Shown in pieces: positions 1-11,280 of a DNA stretch of 64,000 nt. Source of the stretch: Raphanus sativus (lineage: Eukaryota > Streptophyta > Magnoliopsida > Brassicales > Brassicaceae). The notes beneath the pieces are model-generated. The model was not told the origin of the DNA and did no database searches. It was given only the letters and a program-made list of their open reading frames with translations. The stretch is taken from NCBI RefSeq assembly GCF_000801105.2, contig NC_079517.1, positions 20,531,579 to 20,595,578 of the forward strand, written 5' to 3'. The translations under genes and the position numbers were made by a program. Each line of letters starts with the position of its first letter. Within the stretch, counting starts at the first letter, position 1.

Positions 1-643
1 GTATGAGCGTAAAACAACATGATAACGTGCTTCGGCTACGAGAGCTGTCGGCGAGATCCTAGTTCAAATACCCGAAGGTGGCTAAACCTAATTGAGTCGC
101 AGCTCGAAAACAAAAAACGGAAAGTTGCCTAAAATGCTCTAAGTGCTAAGTTGCTCTGGAAAAAGTCATCCTCTATGCCTCTCGCCTTGAACTCCTTATA
201 TACTCCCTCCAAGGTCGGTTTACGCTTTCCCGTTTTGCCCTTAAGCCGTCATAGTCGAAAAATGGGAATATTCCATTTTTTCCGATCTTTATGATTATCT
301 GCGGAAAGTTTCCATTTTTTCCGCGGAAACTGATGCTTATCCTCCAAGCATAAACCGTCATAAGGTTTATTGGTTTTTAAGAAATCGTAAGTGGGCCTCG
401 AATCAAGTTTAGGACCCCTTTGGGCCGTATTTTTGATTTGAGATGTTTTTACGATTTCTCCGATAAGGTTAAGTTTTCGCGGTTTTATCGTAAACCAAAC
501 GGACAATTCCATTTGATCGAGAGATCAAGAAATGGATAGTCGTGAGTTGCGGAGAACGGCTATACGGATAGTCGAGAATGCATAGTTTTATGTCGTATCG
601 TCGTTTCGGAAGACTTCGGACGTTTCAGAGAATGATCGATACA

Positions 644-812
644 CGAACGCTCGATCGCTATAGCGGCCGAACTTTGTCCGCAGCTCGGTCGCTATAGCGA
701 CCGAGATCTATCCGCAGCTCGGTCGCTATAGCGACCGAGCTCTATACGGAGCTCGGTCGCTATAGCGACGAGCCGTACCCGAGGCTCTCGTTCGCTATAG
801 CAACCTAGCTCT
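644..812. repeat. cluster of 24-bp palindromes
   Basis: Five spaced copies of a palindrome with core GCTCGGTCGCTATAGCGACC followed by GAGC, at about 644-670, 682-705, 717-740, 750-773 and a degenerate copy at 785-812. A half-site recurs at 1225-1240. The two central copies are perfect palindromes. Each could form a cruciform or RNA hairpin, or bind a dimeric protein. Confidence 0.8.
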
Positions 813-954
813 CGTTCGTGACCCGATTGCCATCGCGATCGGGTTTATGCCGTGGTCTGAGTTCCGTTATCCAAGTGTTTGAACCTATCGCAAAGTTACG
901 ATTCTCTTAGGATGCTTGTTTGCGGAGGTTTGGTCCTTTGATAACAAAGTTCCG

Positions 955-1500
955 TTTGACTTTAAGAAATCGTTACTTTCTTAAATCGTTGATTTCTCAA
1001 ATCGTTGATTTCTTAAGTCGTTGATTAAGAAATCGTTGTTTTTTAAGAAATCGTTGATTTCTTAAATTGTTGATTAGGAAATTGTTGTTTTAAAGAATCG
1101 TTGTCTTAAAACAAGATTTTAAGGAATCTGCCTTAGAACTTCAAAGAGGCCGTTCTCTCAAACCGTGAGGACCCAGAAAACGATCAAGATATCAAATCGA
1201 AGTCCTCGCCGAGACGGGTCTGGTGAGCTCGGTCGCTATGACCCCTTGGTTGTTCCGCGATTGCCAAGCCGCATCCTCGTGGTTTAACGATCTTTTGTTA
1301 TCTCCGTTGATCGTGTTTTAACAAGAACTTTGTTTAGTCGCGGAACCTTTTTTAAGGAGACGATTTTTAAGAAATCGTAGATTTAAGAAATCGTAGATTT
1401 AAGAAATCGCAGATTAAAGAAATCGTTGATTTAAGAAATTGTTGATTTTCTTAAATCGTTGATTTAAGAAATCTTGTTTTTAAAGCAAGATTTTTCCGCA
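955..1500. repeat. degenerate AAGAAATCGTTGATTT repeats
   Basis: Many imperfect copies of TTAAGAAATCGTTGATTT in both orientations, e.g. 960-1080 and 1360-1480, interrupted at 1100-1330 by unrelated sequence containing one half of the CTCGGTCGCTAT palindrome. They look like internal expansion inside the LTR-like region. Confidence 0.7.
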
Positions 1501-1740
1501 AGTTTTTCGTATAAGTTTTCCTTGAAAACGTAGAAATTCTTAAGACGTATATTTTTATCGAATGTTTTGATACTAACTTCGTCGTCAACACGAACCATTG
1601 GAGTTTGTTTCGACGCTGCGGACAAATCTATTCAAGAATTTTATCGTAAAAATTAGTTTAAGCAATTTTTACGAGAATTATCTTTTTCGAGGAATATTTT
1701 CGAAAGTTAATTTTGTTGTGACCGTTTTTGACCCCAACAA

Positions 1741-2230
1741 TCACACACTGTGGAAATGAGGGGTATGAGTGTCTCCTATGACCCCATTATTCGCTGCATT
1801 TTGTCAAAGATAGAGCTACAAAAGTAAACAAGTCAATAAGATGAACAAGATGGACTATATCAGCATCGACATTAATTGAAATTGAAACTAATAAAGATTC
1901 AAAGAAGAGAGAAAATAGAGAAGAAAGTGATTAGAGAAGACTACATGTGTATTCAGAAACTTGCTTGAGTAAAAATAAAATTGTCTGTTAACCAATATTC
2001 CCAAGGTAAAGCCTGCACTTTTATTTATGTAAGAAATGAGGTTAGTAAAGAGGATTGTCAGATGTGATTTGCTAAGTTGCTGGCTAGATGAATTTGGTTG
2101 CCATACTAGGATATGGGATAATTTGCTTATGTGGTTAGGACTTATTTGTAAAAAAATTAGATTATGTTTTTTTAAATTTTGTGAGTCCCTGTTGTTTTCA
2201 AACCTCTTTCAGAGAGACTACCGATTGTTT
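1741..2230. other. internal remnant upstream of an Athila LTR, no gene
   Basis: AT-rich DNA without a recognisable protein; the 70-codon open frame at 2036-2248 has no known domain. Because it runs directly into a polypurine-type motif and an LTR start at 2231-2265, it is best read as the 3' end of an internal region of an Athila-type element whose other parts are lost. Confidence 0.4.
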
Positions 2231-2264
2231 TGCTTGAGGACAAGCTAAAGGGTAAGTCTTAGGG
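2231..2264 (+). promoter_or_regulatory. polypurine-tract region preceding an Athila LTR
   Basis: TTGCTTGAGGACAAGCTAAA, then GGGTAAGTCTTAGGGAG just before the TGATATACC LTR start. Athila elements typically carry TTGAGGACAAGC...AAGTTTGGGGGAG at this place as the primer site for plus-strand synthesis. The same motif recurs at 7643-7670. Its position upstream of LTR A shows that LTR A was, or also served as, a 3' LTR. Confidence 0.6.
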
Positions 2265-3520
2265 AGTTGATATACCATGGAACTTACCCACTTTCAACCG
2301 TGGTATATAAGTTTTTAAAGATATAATTATTATGTTTCGAGTCTATTTATTATGTTTACAGATTCAGGAGTCATTTGGAGTAAAATGGAGATTTTGGAGA
2401 ATTTCAGAGTATTTTAGAGATTTCACCCGAGTTGACCATCAACCAACACAAGTGGTCGACATAAAGAGATTATAATTGATCGATGCACACCTCGTGCTAT
2501 CAATTGATGGTGAGCGCGCAGAAACCCACTTTGGTCACAACCGACTTGAAGTCCAAGATTTCACCAAATTACAAGAATGCCCCTGACGAGTTTTAACCTA
2601 ATATTTATGTGTTATGCCATTGTATTAGGCAACACACGCTTTCATACTTCTAATTATTCACAGCAAAAGGTTTTAGGTTTAGAGTTGGAGAGAAGCGTAA
2701 AACTCCTTCAGAGATTGTCTTAGAACTCAAGATTTCTATCTATTTATCTATGCAATTTTATTTACATATTGCTATGTTTTACTTTGCTATGTATGAGTAA
2801 TTCACCTTGTTAGGTTTAGGGTTCAAATAGGATATGATGGATTAGCCTAAACTATAGATTTTCTAAGTTTCTAGAGATAGTCATCTTGAGAATTGTGTTT
2901 AATGCTTGTGTTCTAAAGTAGCTAACAAGAACCCTGATAATAAGAACCCTGATAATATTGTTAGAAACATGCGAAAATTGATCTAGGAAGTCTAGTGGAC
3001 ATTATTCAACCCGATCTTAAAGTTTGTCTATAAGCGTATCAATCGATAGTCCTATCAACTAATCGATCGACGCTAATCGATCGACGCGACGAAAGGTGTA
3101 TCGATCGATATTCCTATAAAATCATCGATCACACTTTCTTCAAACCAACAAACAGAAATTGAGTTTTGAAGATCTAGACAATAGATAATCTTAAAATACG
3201 GAAGTTGATCGACTATTTTGTTGAGTTCTCATATATCATACATGCATGCTTAGTATCTCTCTATAATCATAATTTCCTGAATAGAAACCCTAAGCTTAAC
3301 TCTTTATTATTTTGTCTTAAACCCCAATCAAATCATCTGAACAATTACTTGTTCACGTCTGCTTATTTTCATTAATCATATTCGACCTAGCGTAATCACT
3401 GCTTTTAGGATTTATTGTGTGTCCTAGCTATATGTGGATTTGTTCCCTAAGTATTACAATTGATCTTCTTATTTGAGAGAGTAATTTACTTCTTAGGATA
3501 ATCTGAGTGAGATCACTTAT
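2265..3520 (+). repeat. Athila-type LTR (copy A)
   Basis: Starts TGATATACCATGGAACTTAC and matches 23483-24443 and 24444-25640 over most of its length, including blocks rich in ATCGATCGATA / ATCGATCGACGC (3040-3130) and the phrase TTAGGTTTAGGGTTCAAATA near 2812. The right end is set where the match to the antisense copy near 11760-11880 stops (the CCCTAAGTATTACAATTGAT through CTGAGTGAGATC region). The gag region of an Athila internal domain follows. It lacks the ~70-bp segment present in B and C around 24110-24190. Confidence 0.65.
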
Positions 3521-3765
3521 CAATCGGAGCTAGGCAAGTTAGAAAGACAGAACAGTCAACAGCCAAGATCGACCGACACCACCATGGGTGATCACGTCCA
3601 TCAGGATGATCTTGCTGCACCAATGTAACTGATGCAACAGAAATGAAGCTAATGAATTAGACCATCCAAGCTCAGCAAGCATCTGCACAACAAACTGTTC
3701 TACTCGCTTCGCAGTAACAGCATGAACAGCAGAAGCAAGCTGTTCCAATTGGGCAGAGAAATCTT

Positions 3766-4980
3766 ATGCGTAACTTCCCTACTACGCGCTCAGCCATTGT
3801 TCCTCCACCCTGTGTGAGGCAAGACTTTGAGATCAAGCCTGATCTGATTGCTCTAGTGCAGAGGAAACTGTTCACTTCTCTCCCGACAAAGATCCCAATG
3901 GAGCACATTGAGAGCTTCAAAATGTTTGCAGTTTTACGCCCGCGAATGGGGTACCACCTTACTACATTAAGTGCATGTTATTTACTTTTGATGGAAATGA
4001 TGCATGTTGGCTGAAATATCTCCACATTGGCTCTCTAACTTCGTGGGAACAGGTCCGATCATCGTTTCTAAGTCACTTCTACACAAAGGCTAAAACTACA
4101 GCATTGAGGAACAAGATCACCTCTTTCAGACAGCTAACTGATGAGAATTTTTACGACGCATGGGAGCGTTTTAATGATTACCACAGAGAATTCTTTCATC
4201 ATGGATTTGATGATGATTACCTCTTGGGCATTTTCTATGATGAAGTAAATTGGGAATACCGGAATGCTCTAAACTCTGCGAGCAATGGAGACTTCATGAC
4301 TCAGACCACTAATGGAGCATTTGAGCTGATTGAGAACATGGCTGTTAACTCAGCCAATAATAATCAGGAGAGATCGCTCCAAAAAGGTCAACAGTGTCGA
4401 CACCCAGAACATAGATGAGCTGACAGCCAAGGTTGATCAGCTACTGAAAACAACCAAGGGAAAATCATCATCATGGAGAAAGCTACGGCTGAGCATACTC
4501 AAAACAATCAAGAATTGCTCCCGAGGCTGAAAAGAAAGGGAACGATCAGCAAGAGAAAAACTACATCAATGGAAAAGGATATGTTCAGAAAAATCAGCAA
4601 GGTTTCCTGCAGAATTTTCAGGGTAAGAACTTTGTTTTCAGTCAGGCACATAACCGGTTCGTGGCTCATTATCAAAATCAGAACCAGCAACAGTCACAGA
4701 GCAACCAGCAAACTGTTCCAGCTCCCGCAAGTGGTCCGCAAGATGAGCTGAAAAACCTCAACATTATGATGCAACAGATGCTTTAGAGCCAGCAGGTTCA
4801 GGTCAAGGCACGGAAACAGGTTACCACAGACATCAACACCAGGATATACAACATATTCACCGAGCTGAATACAAAATATGATACTGTGAGAAACCACATA
4901 AAGAGGATTTATGTTCAGATTGCTCAAACTGCTCAAATGTTAAGAGGCAGCAAGAAACACTTCTGGGAAAGAGTGTGATG
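3766..4980 (+). pseudogene. Athila gag (capsid region), frameshifted
   Basis: Capsid-like protein of an Athila retrotransposon. The first frame (3766-4010) contains RNFPTTRSAIVPPPC and FEIKPDLIALVQRKLF, typical of the start of Athila gag. The second (about 3985-4415) has the retrotransposon-gag core: YLKYLHIGSLTSWEQVRSSF, then FYTKAKTTALRNKITSFRQ and the DENFYDAWERFNDY segment. A third frame (about 4590-4970) carries the glutamine-rich tail and NIFTELNTKYDTVRNHIKRI. At least two frameshifts and a stop codon near 4784 split what should be one polyprotein. In an active element this protein would package element RNA in cytoplasmic particles. No zinc knuckle is seen. The family assignment is from memory of Athila sequences and is fairly secure. 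Confidence 0.75.
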
Positions 4981-6240
4981 AATCGAATGACTCAGCACTG
5001 TAATGCAACAGAACTGAAATGTGAGAAAGCTGAGGGAAAGGAATCAGAGCAACTGTTTGATGAGAGTTCTTTAGGCGTAGAAGAGAGAACAGAGCAGCAT
5101 GCTAGTTCTGAAGTGATTATTCCTATCGAACCTACTAAGACACCACCAGTGCAAGTCTATGTTCCTAAGGTTACCTATCCGATTACACCTAGACATCTGA
5201 TGGATTCAATTAGTGCAGAGCAGCTGGCTGGGTTCAGGAAGATGGTGAAAAGGCTTCCTCAAAATATCTCATTTGAACATGCGTGGGCGACTCGGCCATT
5301 GCATATGTTCTTCGAAAATTACAGAGAAACCCAAGAGGAAATTAAGGTACTCTCTTTACTGAAGCATTGACCCCATTACTGAAGGTATTACCTCAGTTTG
5401 ATGACCGTGGAAAGTTTAATTTTCTATGTTCCATTGCTGGAGTGGAATTCAAGGAAACTCTTTGTGACTCCAGGTCTAGTGTGAATCTTATTTAAAAAGC
5501 AATTGTAGAAGAGCTGGGCATTGTTGATGTTGAGCCTTCTTTGGTGACTTTGACTTTTGCAAACTCTTCCGCAATAGTTTCTTATGGCAGCATTCGCAAC
5601 CTTCATGTCAAAGTAGGGGATTGTATTCTCCATACCAAATTTCAGGTTGTTGAGATGAGAAGGGATTATGAGATGCTTTGATCTTTGGAAGGCCATTTAT
5701 GGCTACAGTGAGAACAATCATTGATATGCCTAATAAGAGAGTCTCCTTCTCCAACATTAACAAGAAGTTTTTCTACAAGGCTCTCCCCACCAGAATTCCC
5801 ACACTACACGCCTCTTCAGTGGTCAGTGGAGAAAGACTGAAAGTTGTTCCAAAAAGAGGTTGGTAAAAACAGTGAGATCAAGAAAATCCTGGATGGAGAT
5901 CCTCACACTTATACCAATAAACTCAGTGAGAATGTAAAGGTGAATGTAAAAGTCCAAAAGAAAAGGATCATGGGCGATCCTACTATGACTTTGACACCTC
6001 ACTTGTGTGATGAGAAATTCATTGGGTATGAGGTAAAGTGCAATGGTACATATAAACTTTTCTCTAAAGTTAGAGTTATTCTCACAAGTGAGCCAAAACA
6101 GAAAGGAGAAGTTGCTGTGAAAGGATTGTTGAGCAGAGTTCTGAAGCTGGACATGTCTGATTGTGGAGCTTGTTTTGGAAAAAAGCCCTCATGCTCAATC
6201 CCGACTGATCCCTATCACCAAGTCAAGCTAGTGACATAAA
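4975..6240 (+). pseudogene. Athila polyprotein remnant: protease and ORF1-type tail
   Basis: Continues the element's polyprotein. A linker (4975-5370) is followed by a retropepsin-like region at about 5390-5790 with FNFLCSIAGVEFKETLCDS, the hydrophobic flap and the trailing GRPFMATVRTIIDMPNKRVS motif. The catalytic Asp-Ser-Gly position reads DSR, and an in-frame TAA follows at about 5492, so the protease is dead. A further frameshift lies near 5680. The last part (5844-6240) contains LTPHLCDEKFIGYEVKCNGT and KLFSKVRVILTSEPK, seen in 'Arabidopsis retrotransposon ORF-1' (ATHILA) proteins. It ends at TAA 6238-6240, just before AAGCGCTTGGTGGGAGGCAA, which in Athila elements normally comes after pol. 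Reverse transcriptase and integrase are missing. Confidence 0.7.
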
Positions 6241-7642
6241 CTAAGCGCTTGGTGGGAGGCAACCCACTGTTAAGTGTAAATGTAACTTGGTTTTGTTTTT
6301 GTTTCGCTTATTTTCTGTTTTAATTATTGAGTCTCAGGTCAAAAAGCAGAAAAATTCGAGATACTTCGGAAAATTTTGGGTTGGAGAAATTGAATCCCCT
6401 GCCCTCCAAAAGGAGCGGCCACTTCAGGTGAAGATCTGACGATGGAACACAAGGGATGGTGTGAATGACCTTATCAGTGACGAAAGACACCATGTGTACC
6501 TGGAACACCCTGACATAACTCACTTGATTCTCCAGAAGTTCTCGGCCAGTCAAGGTTATACTGGGTAGACTTAACTCCATTTAACTTGAACCTAATCTTG
6601 ACTGAAATTCTTCTTATTATGGACACTAGATCAGGAAAATGAGACCTACACGCATGACTTCTTATCATTTATATCCATCTGGCTATTCCTGAGTGGAAAC
6701 CTCATCTTTAGCAAGTTCCCACCTTGCACCTTCACCTTTATTCCATCTTCATGCATTTGTTTTTCAGTGTCATATGGGCAGATATGTGCGAAAATGTTGG
6801 AGAGGAGAAGATTAACGCAGTCTCTTACTCGTTACTGCTACACACATTCATAATGCAAGAGGAACAAGCAAAGAACGGGAGCAACTGCTCCGTATCCAGT
6901 ACGCCTGCGTAGGATCAAGGGTGGAGAACCAGAATCTGAACAATCAGAACCACCAGTGGGGCACCCTTAACATCACATGTTACCTCCTGATTCGTCACCT
7001 CACCATCTTCTTTTGTATTTATGTTATCTCAACAAGGTAAAAAAAAAATCTATCTTTGTTTTTCTTTTTACACATGGTGATGGATAGGAAGAAGAATTCA
7101 AGTAACACGAGCCACTGAAAAGGTCAAGCAAGGAGTTGGTACCAATTTTTGAGGAGCATGTAGAGGAAAGCGACGAGCTGAGCAGCCTTCCGGCTGAACC
7201 AGAACAAAGAACAGCCATTTCCAGAGAGAGAGAAAAAGTGAGTAGGGATTGTGGACATCAATGGATACGTCCTCTCTTGCAGTTTTGCGCGATATCCTAC
7301 ATCCTCTAAAAATGGTAGCCCCTAAATACTCTTGCACTCCACCACTAAAATAGCATGTTCAACACCTAGCATGTCTACCCTGAATAATGTCTGTGATGAG
7401 AAACTCACGCTACTCTTAAATGAATGTAGGGAGTTTTGTCTCGAAAGTGTTTCTTTTTCAGGTTTAAGATGTAGAGTATAGAGCCGATTTTTAAACAGCA
7501 GTCAGTGGGGTTTCGGTAAGGGTGTGTTGTCCTAAATTTACTGCTTGTATGGTTCAGAGATTTGTGGTTAAAGTATGGTTGATAAGATTAGGAGAGTTCC
7601 CATACTTTCAAATATTTCTCCATGTTCTTGATACTTGACATT
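6241..7642 (+). other. Athila non-coding 3' internal region
   Basis: Between the polyprotein stop and the second polypurine motif. Contains the post-pol motif at 6244-6262 and scattered short frames. In some Athila elements this interval carries an env-like gene; no convincing membrane protein or signal sequence was found here. Confidence 0.5.
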
Positions 7643-8240
7643 GTTTGAGGACAAACGAGGATCTAAGTTTGGTGGAATTGATATATGGTGTTTTTGCCAC
7701 ATTCTAATATTTTTTTCTAAAGTGTTTTGGAGTCTTTATCGAGTATTCCTAGTCCTTTTCGAGTCATTAAAGGTATGGAGTTGCATTGATCGGGGATGGA
7801 CCAGTTGGAGAAAAAGAGGCAGAAAAGAGTGCAATTTGGAGATTTTCACGCAGAATAGTCTGATGGCTGTTCTGATCGAGCGGAGCAACCGAGTGCATGT
7901 TTCAGCGGCAGAGATTTTTTAGGAAACCACTATTATTTCGGGATTTTTCCTAATCATTTCATCTTTTTCTACCAGCCACCTGTGGCTTCGATATCTCTTC
8001 TTTTCCTTGACTATTCTACACTAGTTTTTACACAAGAACCCATTGGAGACTTTTGTACTTGGCGATTTGCTACTTGTTAAGGAGAAGACTCCATCTCTTT
8101 CGTCATAGAGAAGATTATCCTGAATCCTAATTTTATTCTGTTGAATTGCATAATGTATTATTCAGAATTGATGCTTGTGTTTTCTAGTGTCATGGCTGAG
8201 TAGTATCTTGTATTATACCAGTTTGGTTTGCAGAGTCAGT
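7643..8240 (+). repeat. polypurine motif plus diverged Athila 3' LTR fragment
   Basis: TTGTTTGAGGACAAACGAGG and TAAGTTTGGTGGAATTGATA are the Athila-type pre-LTR motif. The following segment begins TGATATATGGTG and has the expected layout (GAGTCATTAAAGGTATGGAG, then AGGAAACCACTATTATTTCG), but does not match LTR A closely. The right end is set where recognisable LTR text fades into AT-rich DNA. Confidence 0.5.
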
Positions 8241-8930
8241 TTGCATTCCTTATATGATTACACTGTATATAATGAACTAAACTTATGAACCCATGGTTTA
8301 ATAAATTTTATGTAAAATTACATTCAAATAAATTATATATGACTTTACCATAATTGGTTTTGCTTAAATTATATTTATGGCTACGAAATTTGGAAAATAC
8401 GGGAATAGATAGTAATTCTATATATGTTTAAATGAACAAAAATGGATTTTATTTAAATAATAGATTTTAAGTTTTAAAAATTTTAGATTCATGGTTTCAT
8501 ATGTAGGGTTCGAGTTTAGGGTTTAGAGTATTAGGTTAAAGTTTGATGTATGCGGTTTAGGGTTTAGATTGAGAATGAGAACGAGATTAAGTTTGATCTT
8601 TTAGATTTGGGTTTTGAGGTATATGGTTTAGGTTTATAGTATAGGGTTTGGATTTAAGTGTGTGATCTAGGTAGTTTGATATTATTGGTCAAGGATAATA
8701 TCTTTTTTTCTATTTTTGTGTTAATTAATATTTTTCTAAGTAAATTAAGCTATAGTTCTGTTTAACTTACATGTTACAACCTTCTTCTTTTTTTTGTTGG
8801 CGACATAAACAGACTCAAACTGACTCTGCAAACCAAACTAGTAGCTCCGTATCCATGTGGACGACAAAAGACGGTTGCTTCCTTGCACTGCATGTGAAAC
8901 TGACCGCCTTAGAATTCTGCGCCCGTGGTA
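8241..8930. other. AT-rich DNA with degenerate GGGTTTAG repeats
   Basis: No gene. 8505-8650 holds many imperfect GGTTTAGGGTTTAG units, which resemble interstitial telomere-like (AAACCCT) repeats but are too irregular to be telomeric. The 60-codon frame at 8771-8953 is a shadow of the LINE fragment that follows on the other strand. Confidence 0.5.
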
Positions 8931-8935
8931 TATGG

Positions 8936-9200
8936 ATGAGTTATGAGCTGTAGAAACTCCTTTTCAAGATCTTGATGTCTTCTAAATAACTTGCAAAGGC
9001 TGGCCATTCTTCTGATTCTGAAACCATCTTCACCAACTGAGAACAATCTGTTGCAAATGTAACTGTAAACTGTCTGAGATTCTTCTTACATTCCATTACC
9101 CAAATCAAATCCTCAATCTAAGAGTGTAGAGTCGACTGAGTCGCTCTCGTATTCCTTACTCCCATTAAACCATCAGAACCTTCCAATATGCTATACCACC
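8936..9200 (-). pseudogene. LINE RNase H-like domain fragment
   Basis: Read on the minus strand from about 9200 down, the translation gives GVRNTRASQSTLHSEIEDLI, then WVMECKKNLRQFTVTFATDC and SQLVKMVSESEEWPAFASYL. This is the RNase H-like (reverse-transcriptase-associated, RVT_3) domain at the carboxyl end of plant LINE polyproteins. The ATDC and SEEWPAF motifs make the family clear. The fragment has no start, is out of context and is not followed by an intact poly(A) tail, so it is a dead piece of a non-LTR retrotransposon. Confidence 0.7.
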
Positions 9201-9299
9201 TTTGTCCGAAAAAGGATTATTGGTTTTTCCAACATGTTACAACCTTCTGAACCAGCTTTCCTGCATACACAAGAGAACAAAATTCGAAGTTAAAGTAAA

Positions 9300-10770
9300 T
9301 TGCTGAAAAGAAATGTCAAATTGAGAACAAGAAAAGTTAAGTCATTGTGTGATTAAAGGTTTAAGTGTATACTAGAACTTGTTCTATTCTCCCGTACAAA
9401 TATTTGATTTAACTGTGTTGAACGTAAGCTCAAAAATTATTGGTTTTATAAAATGCCCATGTATATTTTTATGTTTTGTAAGTTACATTTAGAGTAGAAT
9501 ATATTATTTTATAATATAGATGTTTGATAATACTTTTTTATTTGTACATAATATTATATTTAAAAATTTATAATTTGATTTAATTTGATGTAATTTTACT
9601 ATTCATATATTAACTTCTTGCTTTTTATTTATTTAAAAATGAAACAACATATTAAAAGTTTAATTTTTTTCATTAGTTTTCTATGAATTATTATTAATCT
9701 TATGATATTTTGTTTTATTGAAAATTATACTCTTAAAATATTTATATTTGACTAAACTAAATAAGGTACTACTATATATAATTTTTTTATATAATATATA
9801 TACTATATATTTCAGTTTGTGTTTTATATTAACCACAAAAAAAAACAATCAGAATATACCCGCTGTAACATAATATCGGTTTAATTAAAATGATTAACGG
9901 TCAAGATATGAATATCGATCTGGTTGGATAAGCTTTGAAATTATAATTAATTATTTTAATTGACTTTAAATTTGTGGCAGAATTTGTAAAAAAGTATTAA
10001 AAAGTATTTAATTTATTCTAAAAGCAGTGGTTAAATCTGTATATAAAAGAAAGTCTATATCTATAAACAAAAGGAACTACCTAAAGTTATTTCAATTTTA
10101 GTAAATATAGATTGATTTTAAATGTTGTGACAGAATCTGTAAAATATATTAAAAAATATTTTAAGTTATTTTAAATACAGTAGCTAAATCTGTAAATAAA
10201 AAAGTATAAATCTGTAAATAAAAAGAAATTTTAAAAATAACTTAACTTTTAATAATATAGATACCTCATGATTCTCAAATGTCTTAAGTAGTTAGATTTA
10301 CCAACAATAGATTCCTTCTCCATTCGTTGGTCTACCGATTTCAACATTTTCATATTTATATATTTAAATATAAAATAAATATAAATAATATATATATATA
10401 TAATATAATACTATTCATATCTTTTGACATTTATATTTAAGATTTCATGATCTAACATAAATGTTTAGACTTTAGGGTATGTTTAGGATCTAGAGTAAGT
10501 TCATGATTTATATTTCTCCAAATAGTCACAAATTACATTGTGTCTGTATACTTCAACAAATTATTTTTCTGGTTAGTAGTGAATTTCTCATTTCTATAAA
10601 TTATTTTGTGGCTAATTATCCTCAAAAAGCTATAAGTGTAGTTTGTAGCTAAATTAGCAAAAAAATCTACATAATAGCTATAAAATTTGTTTTTAAATAC
10701 TGGCTATTTGTAGCTGTAAAAGTTTAGCCAAAAAAATTTTGTGGCTAATTTGTGGTTATTTACAATTTTT
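9300..10770. repeat. AT-rich DNA with a diverged ~165-bp duplication
   Basis: No gene seen. 9960-10070 and 10110-10200 are diverged copies of one unit (TTGACTTTAAATTTGTGGCAGAATTTGTA versus TTGATTTTAAATGTTGTGAC, both followed by a 'GTAGCTAAATCTGTAAATAAA'-like end). Short TA runs occur at 10385-10410. 10600-10760 has repeated 'GTGGCTAATTTGTGG / TAGCTAAATTAGC' text resembling a small non-autonomous DNA transposon, without provable ends. Confidence 0.45.
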
Positions 10771-11280
10771 CTTTTCCTATTTAGAAAAAAAAGTCCCGGC
10801 TCTGGAAGTGGAAGATAGGCAGTTTGGGCTGTAACGAGCAACTGCAACAACATCCTATATAACATAGAGAAGAAAGGAGATCCAACTATGTGTGAAGGAT
10901 CATTTATATCTTTTATAATCTTTGTGTCTACCAGCGGTCTCTGGGATATAAGACACTCTGGTAACAAGTTATCTTTGAGAGGTCAACGACATACCCACTT
11001 TATATATCCAGTCAAAATTAAACAGGTTTCTAGCTAATGTAGCTTGAGCAGATATGTTCCATTTAGGAAGATGCCATTACCTCAGGTTTTAAGGGCTCTA
11101 ATCATCGACCATTTATGACCTAACTGGATATCAGAAAGTGTAAGAAGAAAAAGCCTTTCAGATATGATTGAAGGCTTAATGATAACTAATATGCAAGGAA
11201 GATCACTGAGACAGTGTGGCAAAATATGTAGAGAAGAAGGTAGAGACCAAGACAGCTTGATGTACACATGAACTCATAGC
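10771..11280. other. no clear feature; probable LINE-derived sequence
   Basis: Higher GC than its left flank and continuous in style with the LINE fragment that follows, but no frame shows a recognisable endonuclease motif. Confidence 0.3.

Larger units (their letters stand above)
1..1740 (-). repeat. LTR/untranslated region of a Ty3/gypsy-type element (probable)
   Basis: No functional gene is visible. The stretch has the mosaic look of a Brassica gypsy LTR: short antisense open frames at 173-361 and 249-512 that read through without recognisable domains, a palindrome cluster (644-812), a purine/T-rich block with degenerate copies of AAGAAATCGTTGATTT (955-1500), and an end near 1720-1740 reading GACCGTTTTTGACCCCAACA. 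The left edge runs off the window, so neither the TG/CA termini nor a target duplication can be checked. Assignment to an LTR, and to the minus strand, is inference. Confidence 0.45.
2265..8240 (+). mobile_element. Athila-type Ty3/gypsy element, pol-deleted, chimeric LTRs
   Basis: Order: LTR A (2265-3520), gag (3766-4980), aspartic protease region (5390-5790), Athila ORF1-type tail (5844-6240), long non-coding stretch (6240-7640), polypurine motif (7643-7670) and a 3' LTR-like segment starting TGATATATGGTG at about 7672. No reverse transcriptase, RNase H or integrase is present between protease and the post-pol motif AAGCGCTTGGTGGGAGGCAA at 6244, so pol appears to have been deleted. The two LTRs are not the same family, so this is a recombinant or nested structure rather than one intact insertion. 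Confidence 0.6.

Noticed and set aside
5424..5696. Minus-strand 90-residue frame
   Set aside because: Antisense of the Athila protease region.
8505..8650. Interstitial telomere repeat
   Set aside because: GGTTTAGGGTTTAG units are too irregular and embedded in AT-rich transposon-type DNA.
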